From assembly GCA_016714465.1 (NCBI GenBank), contig JADKDT010000003.1, positions 124,001 through 188,000 on the forward strand: a DNA stretch of 64,000 nt, given 5' to 3'. Source of the DNA: Candidatus Brachythrix odensensis. GTDB taxonomy: Bacteria > Chloroflexota > Anaerolineae > J036 > Brachytrichaceae. The notes under the pieces were generated by a model. It saw only the letters and a program-made list of their open reading frames with translations. It had not been told where the DNA came from and did not search any database. The translations under genes were made by a program, and so were the position numbers. Shown here in pieces: positions 35,381 to 45,806 of the stretch (position 1 is the stretch's first letter; every line of letters starts with the position of its first letter).

Positions 35381-35529
35381 CGTCATGCGTCATCCGTCAT
35401 CCGTCATCCTTCAGTCGGCAGCGATCGCTTGCACAGGAGAAGGGGAGAAGGGGAGAAACGTTCTTCATTCTCCCGTTCTCCCCTTCTCCTGCAAAGTGCC
35501 CGTGAAAAAACAACGACGCATGACGGATA
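35381..35529. repeat. Composite nested inverted repeat between divergent genes
   Basis: The inner stem has a purine arm at 35429-35456 (TTGCACAGGAGAAGGGGAGA...) and a pyrimidine arm at 35469-35494. The outer blocks are GTCATGCGTCATCCGTCATC and, downstream, CGACGCATGACGGAT. It is the same design as at 32632-32805. The in-frame ATG at 35520 of the next gene falls inside it and is probably not the start. Confidence 0.75.
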
Positions 35530-35537
35530 CTTCACCC

Positions 35538-36890
35538 ATGAACGCCCTATTCGCCCACGTTGATCGCAATCAGGATGCCTTTGTCGCCCGGCTGATCGAC
35601 TATGTCCGCCGGCCGAGCATCAGCGCGCATGGAACAGGCATCGCCGAGGTCGCGGCCTTTCTGGTCGAGACCCTGAGCGGGCTGGGGCTGGAGGCGCGGG
35701 CCGTGCCGACCGCCGGCTGGCCGGTGGTCGTAGGCCGTTATGCCGGCCCGCCCGGCGCGCCAACGGTGATGCTGTATGGCCACTACGACGTGCAGCCGCC
35801 TGATCCGCTCGAGGCCTGGATCTCGCCGCCCTTCGAACCGACGATCCGAAACGGCCGGCTGTATGCGCGCGGTGTGGGCGACAACAAGGGCCAGCACTTT
35901 GCTCAGATCCTCGCCCTCGAGTCGCTCCTGGCCGTGACCGGCCGCCTGCCCTGCAGTGTCATCGTCGTGCTCGAAGGCGAAGAGGAGATCGGCAGCCCGC
36001 GCATGGCCGACTTTGTCCGCGAGCACCGCGACGAACTTAAAGCCGACCTCGTCATCACCAGCGACGGGCCCGTCCACGAGAGCGGCCGCTCGTGCATCAT
36101 GTTTGGTGTGCGCGGGGTGCTGAGCTTCGAGTTGCGGGCGCGCGGCGCAAATCGCGATCTACACTCCGGCAACTTCGGGGGCGTGGCGCCCAACCCGATC
36201 TGGACGCTCGTGCATCTGCTAAGCACGATGAAGGACGCTGAGGGCAAGGTCCTCATCGACGGCTTTTACGACAGCGTTCTGCCGCCAACCCCGCTCGAAC
36301 GCCAGGCCCTCGATGCGCTGCCGTTGGACGTTGCGGGCGCGCTGGGCGGGCTTGGTTTGACCCGGCTGGACGCGCCGGCCGGGCGCGGCTATTACGAACG
36401 CCTGTCAAATTGGCCGACATTCACCATCAACGGGTTGCACGGCGGCTACGGCGGGCCCGGATCGAAGACCGTCTTGCCCTCAACGGCCATCGCCAAGTGC
36501 GACATCCGCCTGGTCGAGGCGATGCGCGCAGCCGACATTTTTGAGCGGGTCAAGGCCCATGTCGCCCGGCATGCGCCGGAGGTCGAGGTCGTATTCCAGG
36601 GCAGCATGGAGCCGAGCAAGACCCCGATCGAATCGATCTACACCGAGCCCCTCCGGCGTGGCATCGTCGACGCCCAGGGCGCCGAGCCGCTGTTCGTGCC
36701 GGCCCTGGGAGGCAGCCTGCCCGATTACGTCTTTACCAAAATTCTGGGCATCCCGGCCTTCACCGTGCCGTACGCCAATGCCGATGAGGCCAATCATGCC
36801 CCGAACGAGAACCTCGAGCTGTGGCGCTTCATCGCCGGGATCAAAACCGGCGCCGCGATGCTGACCCGCCTGGGGGCACTCCCCGCATAG
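35538..36890 (+). CDS. M20 family dipeptidase
   Basis: The 450-residue di-zinc peptidase resembles carnosinase/PepV-type M20 enzymes. It has VMLYGHYDVQPPDPLEAW (His, Asp), YARGVGDNKGQHFAQILALE (bridging Asp), VVLEGEEEIGSP (catalytic Glu), ITSDGP and the C-terminal ANHAPNENLEL (His). The 240-residue insert region includes NRDLHSGNFGG, a family dimerisation-domain marker. I chose ATG 35538 over 35520, because the latter lies in the composite repeat. It is convergent with the aldo/keto reductase. Confidence 0.92.
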   Translation: MNALFAHVDRNQDAFVARLIDYVRRPSISAHGTGIAEVAAFLVETLSGLGLEARAVPTAGWPVVVGRYAGPPGAPTVMLYGHYDVQPPDPLEAWISPPFEPTIRNGRLYARGVGDNKGQHFAQILALESLLAVTGRLPCSVIVVLEGEEEIGSPRMADFVREHRDELKADLVITSDGPVHESGRSCIMFGVRGVLSFELRARGANRDLHSGNFGGVAPNPIWTLVHLLSTMKDAEGKVLIDGFYDSVLPPTPLERQALDALPLDVAGALGGLGLTRLDAPAGRGYYERLSNWPTFTINGLHGGYGGPGSKTVLPSTAIAKCDIRLVEAMRAADIFERVKAHVARHAPEVEVVFQGSMEPSKTPIESIYTEPLRRGIVDAQGAEPLFVPALGGSLPDYVFTKILGIPAFTVPYANADEANHAPNENLELWRFIAGIKTGAAMLTRLGALPA

Positions 36891-36893
36891 GTC

Positions 36894-36940
36894 CCCGGAA
36901 GCAATGGTCGCCGGCTCCGCCGGCGACCATTGCTTCCGGG
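36894..36940. terminator. Perfect 22-bp hairpin at convergent junction
   Basis: The arms 36894-36915 and 36919-36940 are exact complements around TCC (GGA loop on the opposite strand). It lies 4 nt from the plus-strand stop and 6 nt from the minus-strand stop. No U-tract. Confidence 0.7.
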
Positions 36941-36945
36941 CTACA

Positions 36946-37803
36946 TTAGGCGAACAACGGCTCAAACTGACCCGCAGTGGCGATCAGGGCCTCCTGCTCG
37001 GCCAGACTGAGCGGTGAGAATTGCTCGCAGGCATTCAACACCAGGGGCAGCACCCGCGTGTCGCCGACGGTGCAGATGCCGGTCACCCCTGGCTGGGACA
37101 GGGTGAAGTTCACGGCGGCCTGGATGTGGGCAGGATCTGTGAACGGCTCATACCAGGTTGGGGCGGTCCGCGCCCGGGTCCCCCATGGCGCCCGAGTGAT
37201 CGACTTGATGGCCATCACCCCGACATCCCGATCGCGGCAGGCCTTGAGCAATGCCTCGCCGTTCTCACGATAGACCGGGTTGGCCCATTGCACGAAGTTC
37301 ACCGGGAACAAAACCGAGTCGAAATCGAAGCGGTTGAGCGCCTCGCGAAAGACGGCCGGGCTTTCGACGCCGTGGCCGGTGATGCCGATGTAGCGGGTCA
37401 ATCCCTGCTCGCGCGCTTCGCGAACCGCATCCAGCGCGCCGCCGGGCCGGGTCGCTTCGTCCAACTGGGCCATTGTCGTCACGGCATGGAGCTGGAAGAG
37501 GTCGAAGGCCCTGACCTGCAGAAGCGCGAGCGAGCGGCGAAGCTCGGCGGCCGCGCCGTCGCGGCTGCGTTCCTGCGTTTTGCAGCCGAGAAAAAACCGC
37601 TCGCGCAGTTTGGGCATCCACGGCCCAAGGCGCTCCTCGGCCTTGCCATAGGATGGCGCGACATCAATGTGGTTGAGCCCGTGCTCGCCGATCAGCTTGA
37701 CAGTCGCATCGGCGACATCCTGATCGACCTGCCCAAAAGCGGCCGCGCCGAAAATGGCCACGGTGCTCATGTGCCCGCTGCGGCCAAAACGTCTGGTAAT
37801 CAT
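36946..37803 (-). CDS. Aldo/keto reductase
   Basis: The 285-residue TIM-barrel oxidoreductase has the AKR motifs MITRRFGRSG at the start, NHIDVAPSYGKAEERLG (Asp, Tyr), LGCKTQERS (Lys), LFQLHAV (His) and a C-terminal GICTVGDTRVLPLVL, a cofactor-phosphate-binding loop. The ATG at 37803 has AGGAGG upstream; the longer frame to 38268 runs antisense through the sigma factor gene. It is probably NADPH-dependent; substrate unknown. Confidence 0.9.
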   Translation of the reverse strand: MITRRFGRSGHMSTVAIFGAAAFGQVDQDVADATVKLIGEHGLNHIDVAPSYGKAEERLGPWMPKLRERFFLGCKTQERSRDGAAAELRRSLALLQVRAFDLFQLHAVTTMAQLDEATRPGGALDAVREAREQGLTRYIGITGHGVESPAVFREALNRFDFDSVLFPVNFVQWANPVYRENGEALLKACRDRDVGVMAIKSITRAPWGTRARTAPTWYEPFTDPAHIQAAVNFTLSQPGVTGICTVGDTRVLPLVLNACEQFSPLSLAEQEALIATAGQFEPLFA

Positions 37804-37849
37804 GTAGATCCTCCTGCAATGATCATAGCCCCAAAACGCAAATCCTCTC

Positions 37850-37896
37850 GCCGGAAATGAATACCCCCGGCGCAGCCGGGGGTATTCATTTCCGGC
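37850..37896. terminator. Perfect 22-bp hairpin with GCA loop after the sigma factor gene
   Basis: The arms 37850-37871 and 37875-37896 are exact complements around GCA. It ends 5 nt from the rpoD stop (minus strand, 37901) and lies upstream of the aldo/keto reductase gene. Confidence 0.7.
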
Positions 37897-37900
37897 AAAG

Positions 37901-39541
<1,641 letters not shown>

Positions 39542-39760
39542 GACCCGGACGGGTCGTCTTGGCTTTGGGGCTTCTGCGCTGAGGCGTTATCACGAGATGG
39601 ATGACATGCGTTTTGAGGGGCGCGGCAAAGCAAAGACCACCCCGCGAAGCGCAGATCGAGCGATATTGTAGCGACGAATTGAAATAGCGCGTTCAAACGG
39701 AGACGGGCATGAGAGCGGCGGTCTCGGCGACCATAACCACAGGCCGCTCGAGGGACGCGG

Positions 39761-40879
39761 TCATCGCTCGAGATGGGCCAGCACCGCGCGCGCAATCTCC
39801 AGCGCCGCGGCAGGTCGCGCCACCCGTGCTGACGCTTCACCGGCGCGCGCAAGCTCCCGAGGATCGGCCAGCCAGGCCGTCACCTGGGCGAGCACACCAT
39901 CGTGCGTGGGGCGGTATACCGCGGCGCCATGATCGAGCATGTAGTCGCGGTTTCCGTCTTCCTGGCCTGGCACGGCGTCATAGATGATGATTGGCAGCCC
40001 TGCCGCAAGGGCTTCGCACAACGATCCTGTGCCAGCCTTCGTGATGACGATGTCGCTGGCGCCCATCAGCTCCGCCACGTTGTCGACAAAACCCAGCACC
40101 CGGGTGGGCAGGGCTGCATCCAGAGCGTCCAGGGCCGCCTTCAGCGCGGCATTCCGCCCGCAAATCACGATCAATTGCGCGCGCAAGGGCGCGCGCATCA
40201 GGCCGGCCGCGGTCGCATACAGCTCGCCCATCCCCTCGCCTCCGCCCATGAGCAGCAGCACCGGCTTGTCGGCGGCCAGCCCGAGCGCGAGGCGCGTTTC
40301 CGGCCCAGCCTGAAGACGGCTGACAAAGTCCGGCAGGATGGGATACCCGGCGATGGCGAGGCGATCCGGAATCAGAGCATGCCGCATGGCTTGCGCTCGG
40401 ACCTCTTCGTTGGGTACGATGATCAGGTCGGCCACCGGCGTGAAATGAAAGGCGTGCACGTCGCGCAGATCGGTCACCACGTGCATGTAGCGGGCCTTGC
40501 TCCCGGTCGCCAACAGGGCCCGCGGCATGAACGGGTTGAAGTGGGGTTGACACGAAACATACACATCGGCCCGGGTGTCGCGCTCGAAGGCGATCACCCG
40601 CCGGCCGTCGAAGGCCATCGCCCAATGACCGATGAAACGCCGCCGCAGGTCGCCATCCAGGGCGTGATAGCTCAGCCGGTGCAGCCACGGCGCGTGGCGC
40701 ATCGTGTCGGCGTAAGTCGCCTCGCTCCGGTTGAAGGGGAAGGGCAGGTAGGCGATGCTATTGGAAAGTGTCACGCGGTGCGCGCCGCCGGCGAGCCCCA
40801 GAATCGCCTGCTCGATGGCCTCGGCGGCGGTGCGATGACCCCCGCCCGTGTCGGAATAGAGAAGCGCAATATGGGCCAT
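39761..40879 (-). CDS. MGDG-synthase/UgtP-like glycosyltransferase
   Basis: The 372-residue GT28-type enzyme begins with the MGDG_synth N-terminal pattern (ALLYSDTGGGHRTAAEAIEQ). The C-terminal donor-binding half has LLLMGGGEGMG, VDNVAELMGASDIVITKAGTG, then EALAAGLPIIIYDAVPGQE. Family members transfer glucose or galactose from UDP-sugar to diacylglycerol to make glycolipids at the membrane. It probably supplies glycolipids here. It is divergent from mdh with only 72 bp between. 39542-39760 upstream of rpoD has no gene. Confidence 0.88.
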   Translation of the reverse strand: MAHIALLYSDTGGGHRTAAEAIEQAILGLAGGAHRVTLSNSIAYLPFPFNRSEATYADTMRHAPWLHRLSYHALDGDLRRRFIGHWAMAFDGRRVIAFERDTRADVYVSCQPHFNPFMPRALLATGSKARYMHVVTDLRDVHAFHFTPVADLIIVPNEEVRAQAMRHALIPDRLAIAGYPILPDFVSRLQAGPETRLALGLAADKPVLLLMGGGEGMGELYATAAGLMRAPLRAQLIVICGRNAALKAALDALDAALPTRVLGFVDNVAELMGASDIVITKAGTGSLCEALAAGLPIIIYDAVPGQEDGNRDYMLDHGAAVYRPTHDGVLAQVTAWLADPRELARAGEASARVARPAAALEIARAVLAHLER

Positions 40880-40951
40880 TTTGCAGTGATTCTAGCCGCC
40901 CCGGCCCGGGAGTATCATAACCACAATTCCACCCATACGGAGATCACCATT

Positions 40952-41893
40952 ATGCGAAACAAGATCACCATCATCGGCGCCGGATTTGTCGGCGCCACCA
41001 CCGCCCACTGGCTTGCTGAACGCGAGCTTGGCGATATCGTCCTGCTCGACATCCCGGCCACCGAGAACATGCCCAAGGGCAAGGCCCTCGACCTGGCCGA
41101 AGCCGGCCCGGTGCTGGGCTACGACACCAAAGTGACCGGCACCACCGACTACGCCGACATCAAGGACAGCGACATCGTCGTTGTCACCGCCGGGGTGGCT
41201 CGCAAGCCGGGCATGACCCGCGAAGATTTGGTCGGTATCAACCAGAAGATCATCACCGACGTGGCCAACAACATCGCCGCGGCCGCGCCAAACGCCATCG
41301 TCATCGTTGTCACCAATCCGCTCGACACGATGGCGTTTCTTGCTTACAAAGTCCTGAGCCAGCACGGCTTCCCGAAGAACCGGGTGATGGGCCAGGCCGG
41401 CGTGCTTGACAGCGCCCGGATGCGGACCTTCATGGCGATGGAAATGGGCGTCAGTGTCGAGAACACCCACGCCTTTGTGCTCGGCGGCCATGGCGACGAA
41501 ATGGTCCCGCTCACCCGCTATAGCACGATCGCCGGTGTGCCGATGACCGAAATGATGCCCAAAGAGCGCGTCGACGCCATCGTCCAGCGCACCCGCTCGG
41601 GCGGGGCCGAGATCGTCAACCTGCTCAAGACCGGCAGCGCCTACTACGCCCCCGGCGCGGCCGTCGCCGAGATGGTCGAGGCCATCCTGAAAGACAAGAA
41701 GCTCATCCGCCCGTGCGCGGCTTATCTTGATGGCGAGTATGGCCTGAGTGACATGTATTTCGGCGTCCCGGTTGTGCTGGGCCGCACCGGCATCGAGAAA
41801 ATCATCGAGGTCAAGCTCAACGACGATGAAGCCGCGATGATGAAGAAGAGCGCCGACCTGGTGCGCGGCACCATGTCCGCCCTCAAGTTCTAG
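40952..41893 (+). CDS. mdh: Malate dehydrogenase (LDH-like type)
   Basis: The 313-residue enzyme interconverts malate and oxaloacetate with NAD. Features are GAGFVGATTAHWL (NAD loop), VLLDIPATENMPKGKA (Asp for NAD), TAGVARKPGMTREDL (substrate Arg loop, malate-type), TNPLDTMAF, GQAGVLDSARMR (Arg) and FVLGGHGDEMVPL (catalytic His). It resembles MDH of Chloroflexus-type bacteria. The ATG at 40952 has a GGAG nine bases upstream. Confidence 0.97.
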   Translation: MRNKITIIGAGFVGATTAHWLAERELGDIVLLDIPATENMPKGKALDLAEAGPVLGYDTKVTGTTDYADIKDSDIVVVTAGVARKPGMTREDLVGINQKIITDVANNIAAAAPNAIVIVVTNPLDTMAFLAYKVLSQHGFPKNRVMGQAGVLDSARMRTFMAMEMGVSVENTHAFVLGGHGDEMVPLTRYSTIAGVPMTEMMPKERVDAIVQRTRSGGAEIVNLLKTGSAYYAPGAAVAEMVEAILKDKKLIRPCAAYLDGEYGLSDMYFGVPVVLGRTGIEKIIEVKLNDDEAAMMKKSADLVRGTMSALKF

Positions 41894-41910
41894 AAGCCTG
41901 AAGAACATCC

Positions 41911-41957
41911 TGCGAGATGGCAATCCCCGCGCGAAGCGCGGGGATTGCCATCTCGCA
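41911..41957. terminator. Perfect 22-bp hairpin with GAA loop after mdh
   Basis: The arms 41911-41932 and 41936-41957 are exact complements around GAA (apex GCGAAGC). It begins 18 nt after the mdh stop and lies before a co-oriented gene. No U-tract. Confidence 0.7.
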
Positions 41958-41989
41958 AAACATTCTCAGGCCGGCTTATCATTTGCGCC

Positions 41990-43711
41990 ATGCGCACCCT
42001 GCGGGCCAGCCTGCTCGATGAACCGCCCCAGCGGGTGATGGCGATTGCCGAAGCCTGGGACATCCCGCTCGAAGCGGCCTCGCCGGCCGAAATGGCCGAG
42101 GCGCTTTCGACCGCGATGCGTGACTCGGACATCGATGGCGCCCCGGCTGCCCTGCGCGTCCGGGATGGGCTGCCCGCCGACGCCCTCGCCGCGCTCAACC
42201 AGCTTCTCGTATCCAACGGCCGACTGCCTGCCGCTGCGTTCGAGCGCCGTTTTGGCGAAATCCGCCCGATGGGCCCCGGCCGGCTCGATCGCGAGCGCCC
42301 ATGGCGGGCGCCCGCCAACGCCGCCGAGACGCTGTGGTACCGCGGCTTCATCTTCCGCGCTTTTGATCGCGCCGCGCGCGACCCGGCCGAATGGTTTTTC
42401 GTGCCGGCCGAGCTGCGGGATGCGCTGATTCCCCAGACCGCGGCCCCTGCGACGCCTGCGACCCCTTCGGCAAGCTCAGGGCCCAACTCAGGGGCCAGCC
42501 CGGGGGCGATCGATTCGAACCTGCTCGACGACATCACCACGCTCCTCATCCACATTCAGACCGAGGACGCCCGGGTGCGGCGCGATGGCGAATGGGCGCG
42601 CGAGACACGCCAGGCCGCGGGCCGCTGGCTGCGCGAACCCGAGGGTGTGTCCGATGGCCGGCCGGGTGGGCGATTCGCCTTCCTGACCGGGCTGGTTGGG
42701 GCAATGGGCTGGGCGCGCGCGCAGGACGGCCGCCTGCGCCTGAACCCGCAACCGGTCGCAAGCTGGCTTCAACTCACGCCCGGCCGCCAGCGCGACGCGC
42801 TATTCGCCGCCTGGCGCGACAACCCTGACTGGAATGACTTGTGGCGGGTGGCGGGGCTGTCGTTTGAGATGACCCACGCCTGGTCGAATGCGCCTGTTCG
42901 GGAGCGCCAGTCGGCGCTGCGCGCGCTCGAGGCGGCGGCCGAGCGCGCCACGCCAGGCGGATGGCACACGCTTTTACGCGACCTGCGGTCATCGCCGCCG
43001 CCCTGGCAGGCCGTGCTGGCCGCCAGCGCGATCGTCGCGGCGGTCAAGCGCGACGCGCCGGAGTTTATGCGCCCGGACGGGCGTTACGACACCTGGCACA
43101 TCCGGGATGCGCGCACCGGCGAGTTTCTAAACGGGTTTGAGCACTGGGAGCGGATCGAAGGCGCATATCTGATGGCGCTTCTGAGCGGTCCGCTGGCGTG
43201 GCTCGAGACCGATCGCCTGGGTGAGCCGGCCATCGCCGCCCCAGAACCCAGCTTGCGCCTCGGGAACGGCGCCGAAGTCATCGCGCTGCCGGGCGCGCGC
43301 TTCGCCCGCTTTCAGTTGGCCCGCATCGCCCAGCCCCTCGGCCCGCGCGAGGATGGGGGCTGGGTTTTCGCCCTCACTCCGCGCGTGCTGGGCGCCGCCG
43401 CGCGCCAGGGCATCACCGAACATCGCGCGATTGAATTCCTCGAGAAGGGCGCCGGCGCGGTCTTGCCGGCGGCGCTGTCGCGGGCCATCGGCCGGGTCAC
43501 CGAGCGCGGGGCTGAAGCGCGGGCCGAGGCCGGCGTATTGCTGCGCGCCCGCGAGCCGGCCCTTCTTGACGCGTTGCTGCGGCTGGATGCCGGCCGGAGA
43601 GGGTTGATCGAACGGGTCGGGCCGGGAGTCGCCCTCATCCGCGGGTCGGATGTTGGCGCGCTCGCCGCGGCCGCGGCCGAGATGGGGATGTTGATTGATC
43701 TTGAGATGTAA
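41990..43711 (+). CDS. Helicase-associated (Helicase_C_3/XPB-like) domain protein without helicase core
   Basis: The 573-residue protein starts MRTLRASLLDEPPQRVMAIAEAW. Its C-terminal part (FARFQLARIAQPLGPREDGGWVFALTPRVLG, in 20-residue blocks RITEH/AIEFLEKGAGAVLPAALS) resembles the Helicase_C_3 domain, found in Actinobacteria and Chloroflexi proteins annotated as helicase-associated or XPB/Ssl2-like. There is no Walker A or DExH motif anywhere, so it is not a helicase as encoded. It is probably a DNA- or nucleoprotein-binding adaptor. The ATG at 41990 follows the hairpin; 41945 is in frame but lies within it. Confidence 0.75.
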   Translation: MRTLRASLLDEPPQRVMAIAEAWDIPLEAASPAEMAEALSTAMRDSDIDGAPAALRVRDGLPADALAALNQLLVSNGRLPAAAFERRFGEIRPMGPGRLDRERPWRAPANAAETLWYRGFIFRAFDRAARDPAEWFFVPAELRDALIPQTAAPATPATPSASSGPNSGASPGAIDSNLLDDITTLLIHIQTEDARVRRDGEWARETRQAAGRWLREPEGVSDGRPGGRFAFLTGLVGAMGWARAQDGRLRLNPQPVASWLQLTPGRQRDALFAAWRDNPDWNDLWRVAGLSFEMTHAWSNAPVRERQSALRALEAAAERATPGGWHTLLRDLRSSPPPWQAVLAASAIVAAVKRDAPEFMRPDGRYDTWHIRDARTGEFLNGFEHWERIEGAYLMALLSGPLAWLETDRLGEPAIAAPEPSLRLGNGAEVIALPGARFARFQLARIAQPLGPREDGGWVFALTPRVLGAAARQGITEHRAIEFLEKGAGAVLPAALSRAIGRVTERGAEARAEAGVLLRAREPALLDALLRLDAGRRGLIERVGPGVALIRGSDVGALAAAAAEMGMLIDLEM

Positions 43712-43721
43712 CGCGCGAAAG

Positions 43722-43783
43722 GTTTTGATATTGGAGGCGATTCCCGCCCCCAGCATGCGCCGGGAAGGCGCTTCCTAAATCAA
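43722..43783. terminator. Degenerate hairpin at convergent junction
   Basis: TTGATATTGGAGGCGATTCC on the left roughly pairs with GGGAAGGCGCTTCCTAAATCAA on the right, with indels, around CCCCCAGCATGCGC. It fills the 74 bp between the convergent stops at 43711 and 43786. Looks like a decayed member of the stop-proximal hairpin class. Confidence 0.45.
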
Positions 43784-43785
43784 AC

Positions 43786-44835
43786 TCAGCGCACAGCGCC
43801 CGCCACAAACGCCAGGATCGTCTCCGGATGCTGGTCGGTGGCGAGCAGGAAGCCCCGCCCGGGCAGCTCGGCCAGGCCTTCCCAATTGCGGGCTGTGGCG
43901 CAGCTCAACAAAGTCAGTTGGACAGGCGGTGTATCGGTTCGCTCGATCCGGCCGGCCGCCGCCCGCAATTCGACCAGGCGCTCAACTTGCGGGCAGGCCG
44001 CGTGGGTGGCGCCTGCGCCAAAGCGGGCGGCGATCGGGTCCGCGGCGGGCTTCAGTTTGTCGCGGTCGCCGGGAAAGAAGTAGTTGATGACCCAGAAGCG
44101 GCCATCCGGCCCAGCCGGGGTGGCGTCGGTCAGGCGATACTCGAGCGCCGTCATCGTCATCGATGCCGCAACGCTCAGGCGGGCCGGGCCCGGCTCAAAG
44201 ACATGCGCGACCGGGCGCGGGTTGACGGCCGCGCCATTCGCCTCGTAGAAGGTGACCAACCGCCCGTCGACAATTGTCATGGCCTCGTCGGTGGTGTTGT
44301 CGAGCCCGGCCTGAGCCGGGATCTCCATCCGCGTCATCGCGCTCAGGCTCGCCGCCGATCCGTCGGGGGCGATCTGCCCGGCGACGATGTAGCCCAGCAT
44401 CGCCCCGAGCCCGGGCAATCCGCGGTGGGTCTCGAGCGTCAGGAACATCTGATCGCCAATGAACGCGATTGATTCGTAGCCCTCGTAGCCGCCGACCCGA
44501 TACGGAGTCCCGTCTTCGTCCAACGGAACGAGCCGGGGCCTGAGCGGGCCTTCGGCCCGGCCGTCGAGCGCGTCCAGGATGGACTGGCGGCGCAGGGCGA
44601 ACAGCCCGCCATATCGGTCGGGGTACTGTGGCAGAAGGATCAGATCGTCGCCGTGCCAGGCCAGGCCCGAAATCTCGGCCAGAGGGGTGTTGAGCGGCGC
44701 GGCAAGCGGGATGACCCGGCTTTGCGCCTCGGCCGGCGCGCCAGGGACGGGCGTCGCCGCCGGGGCTGCGGCCGAGCAGGCAGCCAAGGCCAGAGCGCCG
44801 ATGATCAGAACACGTGCCAGCATCGGGCCGATCAT
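43786..44835 (-). CDS. Beta-propeller lipoprotein, phytase-like/esterase-like
   Basis: The 349-residue protein has a lipoprotein signal ending LIIGALALAAC (lipobox Cys near residue 24). Its repeats of beta strands (ISGLAWHGDDLILLPQYPDR, GYEGYESIAFIGDQMFLTLE, TDEAMTIVDGRLVTFYEANG) match the Phytase-like/SdiA-like beta-propeller class (esterase-like). It ends DQHPETILAFVAG. Surface lipoprotein of unknown substrate. The ATG at 44835 or 44823 are both possible starts. Confidence 0.7.
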   Translation of the reverse strand: MIGPMLARVLIIGALALAACSAAAPAATPVPGAPAEAQSRVIPLAAPLNTPLAEISGLAWHGDDLILLPQYPDRYGGLFALRRQSILDALDGRAEGPLRPRLVPLDEDGTPYRVGGYEGYESIAFIGDQMFLTLETHRGLPGLGAMLGYIVAGQIAPDGSAASLSAMTRMEIPAQAGLDNTTDEAMTIVDGRLVTFYEANGAAVNPRPVAHVFEPGPARLSVAASMTMTALEYRLTDATPAGPDGRFWVINYFFPGDRDKLKPAADPIAARFGAGATHAACPQVERLVELRAAAGRIERTDTPPVQLTLLSCATARNWEGLAELPGRGFLLATDQHPETILAFVAGAVR

Positions 44836-44895
44836 ACGCGCTGAATCCCAAGCACTCCGTTTGGCCGCGTTGACCGCCCGCAACGCCGGACTGAT

Positions 44896-44923
44896 TTGAC
44901 AGTCTGCGTTTGATCACTAAAAT
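44896..44923 (+). promoter_or_regulatory. Candidate sigma-70 promoter
   Basis: TTGACA at 44896-44901 and TAAAAT at 44918-44923 with a 16-bp spacer, pointing at the membrane-protein gene at 44989. It sits between the divergent lipoprotein and this gene. Only pattern evidence. Confidence 0.5.
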
Positions 44924-44988
44924 CCGCCCATCATTTGGCAATGCAGCCGGCCCCTGCCTGACGACCTCCACGGGAGAAAACAAGAATC

Positions 44989-45687
44989 ATGCTGACCATC
45001 GAATCCATCATCCATCTCGTCATCAGCTTGCTGATGGCGGCGCTGCTCGTCGCCGCCATCCGGCAGCTCCGCCGCAAGTCGAATTCGTACGGCTTGATCA
45101 TCGTCGCCCTCATCAGCGGGCTGATCTATGAAAACCTGATCCTCGGGTTGGGCGGGCTGATCGGCTACGGCGACACGCTGAAAATGCTGAACACACCCCG
45201 CTTCATCTCCCACGCCCTGTTCACCCCGATGCTGATCATCTATGCCATCGGGATGGCTCGGATGGCTGGCCTGAAGTGGGCCCAGTCGCGGGCCTGGCAT
45301 ATCGCCTTCTGCGTGTTGGCCACCGCCCTGATCGCGTTTGGCGCGTTCCAGGACATCCTCAACCTGAAGCTTGTGCCGTATGAGACAGGCTCGCAAGTGC
45401 TGGGCTATCGGAATGAATTTGCCCTGCTCAAGGGTCCGCCCATCCCGGCTGTCAGCGCCATTCTTGTCATCATGGTGATTGGCGGCCTGTTGCTGTGGCG
45501 GGCGCGCTGGGCCTGGCTGCTTGCCGGTGGCGTGTTGATGCTCATCGGCGCGATGCTGATGCTGCGTTTTCCACTGGGGGGAAATCTCGGCGAGTTGGCC
45601 CTCGGGCTGGCCATCGTTGCCACTTTCCGTGCGGCCGAGCGCGGCGCGCTTCGAGCATCCAAGACGGCCCAGACAGCGCCAGCCTGA
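44989..45687 (+). CDS. Seven-TM membrane protein of unknown function
   Basis: The 232 residues carry about seven hydrophobic helices. A GGGAG precedes the ATG at 44989. Notable motifs are LIYENLILGLGGLIG, NTPRFISHALFTPMLIIYAIG (with a membrane-embedded His) and LALGLAIVATFRAAE at the end. I do not recognise the family. A promoter candidate lies about 65 bp upstream. It ends just before yebC's promoter. Confidence 0.75.
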   Translation: MLTIESIIHLVISLLMAALLVAAIRQLRRKSNSYGLIIVALISGLIYENLILGLGGLIGYGDTLKMLNTPRFISHALFTPMLIIYAIGMARMAGLKWAQSRAWHIAFCVLATALIAFGAFQDILNLKLVPYETGSQVLGYRNEFALLKGPPIPAVSAILVIMVIGGLLLWRARWAWLLAGGVLMLIGAMLMLRFPLGGNLGELALGLAIVATFRAAERGALRASKTAQTAPA

Positions 45688-45693
45688 CATGAG

Positions 45694-45723
45694 TTGCGCG
45701 GCCCTGCCCGCCTCCCGTATAAT
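45694..45723 (+). promoter_or_regulatory. Candidate promoter for yebC
   Basis: TTGCGC at 45694-45699 and a consensus TATAAT at 45718-45723, spacer 18 bp, 80 bp before the yebC start. The leader between holds no gene. Confidence 0.45.
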
Positions 45724-45806
45724 TGCTTCCCGCAACCAATACGGAACGCTATTTCCGCCACCCCGCGACAGCGGAGCGAGTTCGATGAGACAACGAGGTA
45801 ACCGAC

